64,000 nt of DNA from CAVVEQ01 sp963804865 (lineage in GTDB: Bacteria; Chloroflexota; Anaerolineae; Anaerolineales; Anaerolineaceae): positions 310,001-374,000 of the forward strand of contig CAWDSH010000001.1 in assembly GCA_963804865.1 (NCBI GenBank), read 5' to 3'. A program made the translations under genes and the position numbers. Each line of letters starts with the position of its first letter. The first letter of the stretch is position 1. Shown piece after piece: positions 55,048 to 61,407 of the stretch. The notes beneath the pieces are model-generated. The model made no database searches. It had not been told where the DNA came from and was given only the letters and a program-made list of their open reading frames with translations.

Positions 55048-56058
55048 ATGGCTGGATTAACTCGCGAATTGGGTATTGATCTGGGTACGATGAACACCAT
55101 CATCGCTGAAAATAACCAGATCCTGCTGCAAGAGCCAACCATTGTTGCAATAATTGTCGATGAGGGAAAGATGGTTGAAGCTGGGCAGGCAGCCAAGGAT
55201 ATGATTGGACGCGTGCCTGAGAGCATATCTGTTATTAGACCTTTAACACATGGGGTTGTTGCAGAATTTGTTGTCACAGAGACATTATTAGCCTATCACA
55301 TCAAGAACATCTGCGGAAGGATGTTAATATTTCGTCCTCGCCTTATGCTGACCATTCCTTATGGAATAACAAGTATCGAAAGGCGTGCAGTCCACGAGGC
55401 TGGATTAGGTGCAGGAAGTAGAGAGGTATATCTTGTACCTCAACCTCTCGCTGCTGCATTAGGCGTTGACTTACCAATTTCCACCCCATCCGGGAATATG
55501 ATCATATCTCTTGGAGGCGGTGTCAATCAGGTGGCAGTCATTGCCTTGAACGACATTATCTCGGCTGAGACTGCCCGAACCGGAGGTCTGGAAATGGACG
55601 AAGCGATCATTTCATACATTCGAAAAAAATTCGGAGTGATCGTCGCGCAACCCACCGCTGAGATGCTGAAAATTAAAATTGGCGCTGCACTTCCGGAAGG
55701 TCAACCCGCCACAATGGAAGTACAGGGACAGGATCAAGTTTCGACTCTACCTAAAGCAATCACTCTTTCCACCGAGGATATTATTGAAGCGCTTCAAGAT
55801 CCTTTAGAGAATATCTTGACGCTCACCCGTCGGGTGCTTGAAAAAACCCCTCCGGAATTGATATCTGATATTATCGACAGGGGTGTCGCATTGTGTGGTG
55901 GCGGATCGCTGCTTCGGGGAATTGATAAATTTCTTACAAAATCGTTGGGAATCCCAGCTTACCTGGTGGATAATCCAATAACTTGTACTGCTGAAGGTGC
56001 AACCATTGCGCTTCAGAATCGACAATTATTAAAGAGAAGTCTTCCAACCGCGTATTAA
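55048..56058 (+). CDS. MreB-like actin homologue with altered nucleotide-binding residues
   Basis: 336 residues, alignable along its length with the window's MreB (IDLGTMNTIIAE, VIRPLTHGVVAEF, IPYGITSIERRAVHEAG, RGVALCGGGSLLRGID). However, the catalytic-site IEEPRAAA is changed to VPQPLAAA (P131, Q132), and phosphate-2 DIGGGTTE is changed to SLGGGVNQ (S154). Both acidic residues important for ATP hydrolysis are lost, so it may bind nucleotide without hydrolysing it or act as a filament partner. It lacks the N-terminal hydrophobic extension of MreB. It is encoded alone, not with mreCD. The frame is fully intact. Confidence 0.88.
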   Translation: MAGLTRELGIDLGTMNTIIAENNQILLQEPTIVAIIVDEGKMVEAGQAAKDMIGRVPESISVIRPLTHGVVAEFVVTETLLAYHIKNICGRMLIFRPRLMLTIPYGITSIERRAVHEAGLGAGSREVYLVPQPLAAALGVDLPISTPSGNMIISLGGGVNQVAVIALNDIISAETARTGGLEMDEAIISYIRKKFGVIVAQPTAEMLKIKIGAALPEGQPATMEVQGQDQVSTLPKAITLSTEDIIEALQDPLENILTLTRRVLEKTPPELISDIIDRGVALCGGGSLLRGIDKFLTKSLGIPAYLVDNPITCTAEGATIALQNRQLLKRSLPTAY

Positions 56059-56062
56059 TATT

Positions 56063-58276
56063 TTATTTGGGGAAGAGCAAGGAAAAATCTATTAGATCTG
56101 TTCCTGATATTTCCATCACTGAAAATGGTATGGGCAAATAATGTCCTGGGGGATAATCAATATTTGGATCTTCAGCCTTCTTTAGAAGATCAAATGAATC
56201 CAGATAAGAAAATCTAACCATCTCTCCCTGATGCAGCTCAATTCTTGGTGCACCTAATTCTTCACATAAATCAATTTGAGATAGACAATCAATTAATGAA
56301 ACTGCATTCATTGTATGCATGGTTGGGATTAAAGTGCTATAAGGCGTATTGGTGTAAATCCTGATATTAATTCCTGAGTTTTCTAATGTAATTATTTTTT
56401 CAATCATTCCATCGGATGAAATGAATGAAATTTGATTCCCATTCAGTCTGAAGGAATATAGATTATTCATTTCTGATGGATCTGATAAAGTTCCATTAAG
56501 TACCTGAATCCCAGTTGGAAGGGAGATTTCCCGATTCCTTGGATATACATAATCAGGGGTTATTGTAAAAAATATTGCATCATCATTCATTTTCCCCATT
56601 GCGAATTTGATACTACCTTCATCAGAATCTGCTACCAAAAAGATGTCATCGGAAGAAATGACGCATTCGAAATTATTATCGTGACCAAAATCAATATCGC
56701 AGGTCGAAGATTGAAAAGGTTTATTGAACCATCTCCCACTAGCGAACAAAATATCCATATTGCTAATTGTATTTTGTTCGTCTTCGAGGTCGATAGGTTC
56801 TTTGGTAGGATCGTTGATCTTGTTAATTAAATTTATGGCTAGATTGGTCGATGGATTGTTATGGTTTAAATTATCAAGCAGTGGTTGAGAGGATCTTAAT
56901 TCAGATAATTGCGGATTGAAAATCTTACGTTCATTGCTTTGCTGAATTTGGGGACAAATCAAGTATTCCATGCAAACCAATAGTAATTCTTGATAAGAAA
57001 TCCTAATTGAGTTGATATTCCATAAATCTAAAGTATCCAACACATCGATCCATGGATGTGAAGAAATATATTTGAAAAGAATGGGAGCTGACTGTGCATC
57101 TGCCCATGGAGAGTCGCGCAGATCATCACCAAGGACAACAAGGTCATTTGGATCAGAAGTCAAAGCTGGAATTAGTAATTGTCGTTTTATTGTTTCATCA
57201 AATACTGAATTCATAACCAGGAAATTGGTTGGTATTTTTGATGAAGAATATGGGAAAGAGGGGGGGAGCGGAATATACCTGTTATTTTTTATTTGGAAAA
57301 TATGTGTTGTGTCAACAAGTTGCGAATAAACCAAGCGGCTCTGAAAAGGATTTATTGTGGTGGAAAAGCCAAAAACTGATGAATTCGATTGAAATCCAAA
57401 CGATCTGACTTCTTTCTGTAATTGTTCCAAAGAGTAAGACGAAATCCGGGGATCTGAAAAGTCACTTATTGATAAGGATAAAGTACCTTCTTTTTCATAT
57501 TGGCGAATATGATCAATTTGAGATAGCAAGGTCAAGCCAAGCAATGAATGAGTTGTTTTCAAGGCCAACAATGTAATAGGGATCTTATACATATTGGAGT
57601 TTTCAATCAAAAAATTTAGTCCGTGTCTCTGTCCGAATGGACCTGAGTGTGCGCCATCCCAACTGCGCATTAATTGACTGGGGGTATCAGCAGGCAGAGT
57701 ATTCCAAAACTCCATAAGCAACGGCGATTTTCTTGTTTGATGTTGTTGCTCTGTAAATCCTTGTGAAGAATCCAATACCTGACCAGTCGAAGGATCAATG
57801 ATTTGAACCTGATATTTGACTTCACCGGTAGTTTGGTCAATAAAATCTAGATTGAACCGGAAAACCACATAATCCATTATTGGATCGATGATTATCGTTG
57901 GAGCCACATGAGTATTCGCGAATCCCCCATCCAAAACAGTAAAAGAAGGACTCGAATCCTTTTTAAATGTGGCTGTCCAAATTGCAGTCATCTGATCATT
58001 CAGAGATGACAATTTATAAAAATATTGTCTATAGGGTGTCACTTCAAGGAGATCCAAGCGAAATTCGATTGAATCGTCAATTCGACGTGAATAGACTGCG
58101 ATTAATTCATTATTTGCTTGATCTAAATCGAGAGGATCATATATTCTTAGATCTTCAAATTTCCATTCTTCATGAGTGTCGCGATTAGATAATGGAGAAA
58201 CGATATAGATAGTAGTGAGGATGACAAGAAGCAACATGGTAAAAATTATTATTCGATGCGAAGAAGTATTTCTCAT
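56063..58276 (-). CDS. Large exported or membrane-anchored protein of unknown function
   Basis: About 737 residues from ATG 58276 (RNTSSHRIIIFTMLLLVILTT). An earlier GTG reading would start inside a terminator stem and is rejected. One N-terminal hydrophobic helix acts as signal or anchor, and the rest should be outside the cell. I do not recognise the family. Features: beta-rich N-terminal part, then SWDGAHSGPFGQRHGLNFL and MYKIPITLLALK, which are faintly reminiscent of polysaccharide-deacetylase or GH57-type barrels, and a beta-rich C-terminal half. A few cysteines (e.g. CMEYLICP, CDIDF, CLSQIDLC) could form disulfides. No clear ribosome site is present. Converges with the MreB-like gene with a 4-base gap. 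Confidence 0.65.
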   Translation of the reverse strand: MRNTSSHRIIIFTMLLLVILTTIYIVSPLSNRDTHEEWKFEDLRIYDPLDLDQANNELIAVYSRRIDDSIEFRLDLLEVTPYRQYFYKLSSLNDQMTAIWTATFKKDSSPSFTVLDGGFANTHVAPTIIIDPIMDYVVFRFNLDFIDQTTGEVKYQVQIIDPSTGQVLDSSQGFTEQQHQTRKSPLLMEFWNTLPADTPSQLMRSWDGAHSGPFGQRHGLNFLIENSNMYKIPITLLALKTTHSLLGLTLLSQIDHIRQYEKEGTLSLSISDFSDPRISSYSLEQLQKEVRSFGFQSNSSVFGFSTTINPFQSRLVYSQLVDTTHIFQIKNNRYIPLPPSFPYSSSKIPTNFLVMNSVFDETIKRQLLIPALTSDPNDLVVLGDDLRDSPWADAQSAPILFKYISSHPWIDVLDTLDLWNINSIRISYQELLLVCMEYLICPQIQQSNERKIFNPQLSELRSSQPLLDNLNHNNPSTNLAINLINKINDPTKEPIDLEDEQNTISNMDILFASGRWFNKPFQSSTCDIDFGHDNNFECVISSDDIFLVADSDEGSIKFAMGKMNDDAIFFTITPDYVYPRNREISLPTGIQVLNGTLSDPSEMNNLYSFRLNGNQISFISSDGMIEKIITLENSGINIRIYTNTPYSTLIPTMHTMNAVSLIDCLSQIDLCEELGAPRIELHQGEMVRFSYLDSFDLLKKAEDPNIDYPPGHYLPIPFSVMEISGTDLIDFSLLFPK

Positions 58277-58280
58277 TTTT

Positions 58281-58316
58281 AAAAATAAAAAACCGGTGTG
58301 TAAGTTTACCACCGGT
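58281..58316 (-). terminator. Terminator after the zinc peptidase gene
   Basis: Minus strand ACCGGTG, an 11-base loop, CACCGGT and a TTTTTTATTTTT tail, 15 bases after the peptidase stop. It immediately precedes the next ORF. Confidence 0.85.
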
Positions 58317-58331
58317 CATTTTCAAAAGGAA

Positions 58332-59045
58332 TTAATTCCTTCGCCGTCTGCCTAGGAGCAATAAAACATAATATAGTACTGTTGAAAGTGATTGCACCGC
58401 ACCAGCAACATAGGTCCATGCAGCGGCATCCAATACTGCACCAGCGCTTGACATTTCTCCTTCAACCAGAGCACCGGATTTTAATAACCATGATTTTGCT
58501 CGACGCGTTGCATCCAGCTCAACAGGTACGGTTAAGATGGAAAATAAGGCAGTTGCACTGAAAATGGCAATACCAATCCATGCGATATTATCTCCGGTTT
58601 GTGATGCCATGATTAGGCCAAGCATGAACACAATTGGTCCCAACCAGCTGCCAAGAGTAACGGTTGGTATCATCAAGGATCGAATTTTTAAAGGTCCGTA
58701 TCCCTCTTTGTGCTGTAAAGCATGACCAGCTTCATGTGCTGCCACTCCTGCAGAGGCAATACTACTACCCTGATAAACTGGCGCACTCAATCGGAGTATT
58801 TTTGATCGTGGATCGTAATGATCGGTGAGAGTACCACCCGTTTGTTCAATGTTGATTTGTTGTAATCCATTTGAATCCAAAATATGACGTGCCACTCCTG
58901 AACCAGTCACACCTGTATAAGTGGAAACCTGGCTATATTTTTTATACGTGGATTGAACTTTCATTTGTGCCCAAAAGCCCAGGATTAGTGCTGGCAAGCT
59001 GATAAGTAGATATAAACCGTATCCTCCAGAATTTGTTTGAAACAT
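58332..59045 (-). CDS. Zinc metallopeptidase, YugP family
   Basis: 237 residues. N-terminal membrane helix (~10-28), a zinc-binding HEAGHALQHKEGY (HExxH) near residue 110 after the LSAPVYQGSSIASAGVAA segment, and two or three C-terminal membrane helices. This matches the YugP/Zn_peptidase_2 family of membrane proteases of largely unknown substrate. The C-terminus ends in Arg-rich LGRRRRN. It has its own terminator and probably its own promoter upstream of 59046. Confidence 0.92.
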   Translation of the reverse strand: MFQTNSGGYGLYLLISLPALILGFWAQMKVQSTYKKYSQVSTYTGVTGSGVARHILDSNGLQQINIEQTGGTLTDHYDPRSKILRLSAPVYQGSSIASAGVAAHEAGHALQHKEGYGPLKIRSLMIPTVTLGSWLGPIVFMLGLIMASQTGDNIAWIGIAIFSATALFSILTVPVELDATRRAKSWLLKSGALVEGEMSSAGAVLDAAAWTYVAGAVQSLSTVLYYVLLLLGRRRRN

Positions 59046-59132
59046 AATTCCTCCTTATAAACCTATCATTAATATTTCAAATCTTATCATATCAGAATCC
59101 TTATCACAATTCATTATCATTTTGTTGAATTC

Positions 59133-59157
59133 AAAAAAAACTGCCGAAAATGGCAGT
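59133..59157 (-). terminator. Terminator after tRNA-Arg
   Basis: Minus strand ACTGCC, a six-base loop, GGCAGT and eight T residues, eight bases after the tRNA. Confidence 0.88.
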
Positions 59158-59164
59158 AATGCAA

Positions 59165-59236
59165 TGTCCCTGGCGAGATTCGAACTCGCACCACTGGCTC
59201 CGGAGGCCAATACTCTATCCATTGAGCTACAGGGAC
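59165..59236 (-). tRNA. tRNA-Arg (anticodon CCG)
   Basis: Acceptor GTCCCTG/CAGGGAC, anticodon stem TTGGC/GCCAG with loop CTCCGGA (anticodon CCG, reads CGG), and T loop TTCGAAT. Discriminator A; CCA is not encoded. A possible -10 TGATAGAAT lies at 59261-59253, overlapping the end of the dihydrouridine synthase gene. Confidence 0.95.
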
Positions 59237-59258
59237 TCTTTTCAGTGATGAGATTCTA

Positions 59259-60242
59259 TCATGTCTTCGAGGTCACTTTCATCAATCTACTAATTCCATC
59301 CAGAAGGACCTTTTTATCTGTTTCCTTTAAGAGGGAAGCCCGAATTCTTCTGTTGATCTTTAATAACGACAGATATCTAACAAGAAATTTCCTGAAAAGG
59401 ATGATGCCCGTGCTTTCACCATATAATGCTTGCATGGATTTCAATTGCTTCTTTATGGTTGCATAGACTTCAATATCAGAAACTTGATCCCTATCAAGAC
59501 GTGAAAAAATCCATGGATTTTGAATAGCTGCTCGACCAATCATGATCCCATCGCAACCTGTCACTTTTTTCATGGCATCAATATCGATTACTGATTGGAT
59601 ATCTCCATTACCAATAACCGGGATGGATAGAATTGATTTGATTTCTGTAATTGTTCTCCAATCAGCTGTTCCGGAGAATCCTTGTTCCCTGGTTCTCGCG
59701 TGAACTGCTATGGCTTTGCATCCGCAATCTTCGATAATTTTTGCTATTTCCAAATAATTCTTACTACTTTCATCCCAACCCAATCTAATTTTTGCCGTGA
59801 CTGGTATATCAAGGTTGTTGCATAAACTTGTAAGAATGGTTTTAATTTTGTGGGGTTCCTTCAATAAACCTGCACCTGCACCACGACCGGATACAGAGGG
59901 CGTCGAACAACCCAGGTTAATATCAATGACATCTGGATTTCTTTCCCTTAGAACTTTGGCAGCAACTACCAATCTTTCAGGATCATCATCAACAAGTTGA
60001 AAAATGAAAGGCTTTTCCTCTGGTGTAAAGAATAGGCGTTGTTCAAGGTGGGGGTGACCATTTATCACATCCCTTGCGTTTATAAATTCGGAATAACTAG
60101 CGGCGGATCCCAATTCACGGGTTAGTATTCTAAAGGGGTGAATAGAGTATCCATCCATGGGAGCTAAAATTAGATCCCCAGAAAGTCTTATTGATCCAAT
60201 ATTAAATCCGCTATCATGATTATTTTTGGCGAAAATTGACAT
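59259..60242 (-). CDS. dus: tRNA-dihydrouridine synthase
   Basis: 327 residues, an FMN-dependent TIM-barrel enzyme that reduces uridines in the tRNA D loop. The start LILAPMDGYSIHPFR, the catalytic cysteine region DINLGCSTPSVSGRGAGAGLL, KIRLGWDE, AIAVHARTREQGFSG and GCDGIMIGRAAIQNPWIF are all family signatures. GCSTPSV replaces the more common GCPVPKV around the active Cys, which itself is kept. It starts 1 base after the VOC gene, so the two are one unit. Which Dus subtype it is cannot be said. Confidence 0.93.
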   Translation of the reverse strand: MSIFAKNNHDSGFNIGSIRLSGDLILAPMDGYSIHPFRILTRELGSAASYSEFINARDVINGHPHLEQRLFFTPEEKPFIFQLVDDDPERLVVAAKVLRERNPDVIDINLGCSTPSVSGRGAGAGLLKEPHKIKTILTSLCNNLDIPVTAKIRLGWDESSKNYLEIAKIIEDCGCKAIAVHARTREQGFSGTADWRTITEIKSILSIPVIGNGDIQSVIDIDAMKKVTGCDGIMIGRAAIQNPWIFSRLDRDQVSDIEVYATIKKQLKSMQALYGESTGIILFRKFLVRYLSLLKINRRIRASLLKETDKKVLLDGISRLMKVTSKT

Positions 60243-60243
60243 T

Positions 60244-60750
60244 CTACTTTTCTGGTGGATATGTATTTTCAGGAGATATCCTTCGCTTGGGACGTTGGAT
60301 GAGTTCTAATATGACACCAAGTTCATCTTCGGTATCAAGATACGAATAATGTCCATCACCATCCAAACCAAAACCTTCGCCATCCATAATTACGTGTAAA
60401 TTATGATCTTCAGCGGTCTTTAATGCTTCAGTCATGTCATCAACCAGCAAACCCAGATGGTGAAATCCATAACCATGTTCAGTTATAAAATCATGATAGA
60501 TTGATTCACCTTCTAAAGGTTGAATCAATTCAATACGTAATGTGCCAATATTTGCCAATGCAATTCTCATGGAGTAATTAGCTTGATTGCCTTTATAGGA
60601 CATAGTTTTCAATAAAGGTTTGGCGTATGTGTAAAAATACCAGGGTCCAATCCCATATTTATCATAATAATTAGAAACCGCTTTTTCCAAATCTGGTACA
60701 AGGATGGCGATTTGAGCAATTCCATTATTTAGAAAAGGCAATTTACTCAT
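60244..60750 (-). CDS. VOC-family (glyoxalase/methylmalonyl-CoA epimerase-like) protein
   Basis: 168 residues with two beta-alpha-beta-beta-beta repeats. The first begins GIAQIAILVPDLEKAVSNYYDKYGIGPW; the second has GYGFHHLGLLVDDMTEAL, and LGVILELIQ near the end. Candidate metal ligands are the second-repeat His (FHHLG) and the late Glu (ILELI); the first-repeat His is replaced by Gln (AQIAI), so the site may differ from a true epimerase. Related proteins act on small organic acids or are lyases. It precedes dus by one base. Confidence 0.8.
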   Translation of the reverse strand: MSKLPFLNNGIAQIAILVPDLEKAVSNYYDKYGIGPWYFYTYAKPLLKTMSYKGNQANYSMRIALANIGTLRIELIQPLEGESIYHDFITEHGYGFHHLGLLVDDMTEALKTAEDHNLHVIMDGEGFGLDGDGHYSYLDTEDELGVILELIQRPKRRISPENTYPPEK

Positions 60751-60780
60751 AATGAGTCCTTAATCGGTGATTCAAGATGA

Positions 60781-60809
60781 AAAAAATCTGTCAAAAAGAC
60801 AGATTTTTT
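60781..60809 (-). terminator. Terminator after tRNA-Asp
   Basis: A long AAATCTGTC/GACAGATTT stem with A/T runs on both sides starts at the encoded CCA. It suits termination of the tRNA on the minus strand. Confidence 0.88.
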
Positions 60810-60885
60810 GGCGGGAGCGACGGGATTTGAACCCGCGGTCTCGGCCTTGACAGGGCCGCATGTTTAACCACTACACCACGCCCCC
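60809..60885 (-). tRNA. tRNA-Asp (anticodon GTC)
   Basis: Acceptor GGGGGCG/CGCTCCC (one G-U), anticodon stem CGGCC/GGCCG with loop CTGTCAA (anticodon GTC), and T loop TTCAAAT. Discriminator G followed by encoded CCA. Confidence 0.95.
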
Positions 60886-60896
60886 GAGCGTCATCA

Positions 60897-60925
60897 AATA
60901 TATCATGCACGGACTGTCGCGTCAA
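60897..60925 (-). promoter_or_regulatory. Promoter of tRNA-Asp
   Basis: Minus strand TTGACG (60925-60920), 17 bases, TATATT (60902-60897), eleven bases before the tRNA. It sits just after the ndk stop. Confidence 0.8.
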
Positions 60926-60933
60926 GTTGTATG

Positions 60934-61389
60934 TTAATTCTTGCCGAAAATCCAAGGATCGATATCTCTCTGCCATTGAATAATTTCATCTTTGGTAAAC
61001 CATAAGGAAATCTCATTTTCTGCAGTAGCAACTGAATCAGAAGCATGCGTTAAATTACGAGCAATGCCTAGAGCAAAATCATGTCGGATGGTACCAGGAT
61101 CCGCAATGAGGGGATTAGTGACACCCATTGTCTGCCGAACTGCAGCTATCGAATCTTCCCCTTGCCAGACCATGGCCATTACCGGTGAAGAACAAATATA
61201 TCGTAATAAACCTTCGTAAAAAGGTTTTCCAAGATGAACTGCATAGTGCCTTTCAGCCAGTTCCCTGCTTACTGAAATGTACTTCGCTGCCACTAGAGTA
61301 AGTCCCCGCTTTTCAAGGCGCACAATAATTTCCCCGATCAGACCCCGTTGCACTGCATCGGGTTTAATAAGTACTAAGGATTTTTCCAA
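60934..61389 (-). CDS. ndk: Nucleoside diphosphate kinase
   Basis: 151 residues. It transfers phosphate between nucleoside di- and triphosphates through a phosphohistidine. KPDAVQRGLIGEI lies at the N-terminus, and the active His115 is in NLTHASDS (usual pattern NxxHGSDS, so Gly is Ala here). ARNLTH and the Kpn-loop region TMGVTNPLIADPGTIR are intact. Starts 18 bases after the large TPR protein gene. Length is standard. Confidence 0.96.
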   Translation of the reverse strand: MEKSLVLIKPDAVQRGLIGEIIVRLEKRGLTLVAAKYISVSRELAERHYAVHLGKPFYEGLLRYICSSPVMAMVWQGEDSIAAVRQTMGVTNPLIADPGTIRHDFALGIARNLTHASDSVATAENEISLWFTKDEIIQWQRDIDPWIFGKN

Positions 61390-61407
61390 AGGATTCTCCT
61401 TGAAGGA

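Noticed and set aside
58277..58312. Earlier GTG start for the large exported protein
   Set aside because: It falls within the stem of the upstream terminator; the ATG at 58276 directly precedes the signal helix.
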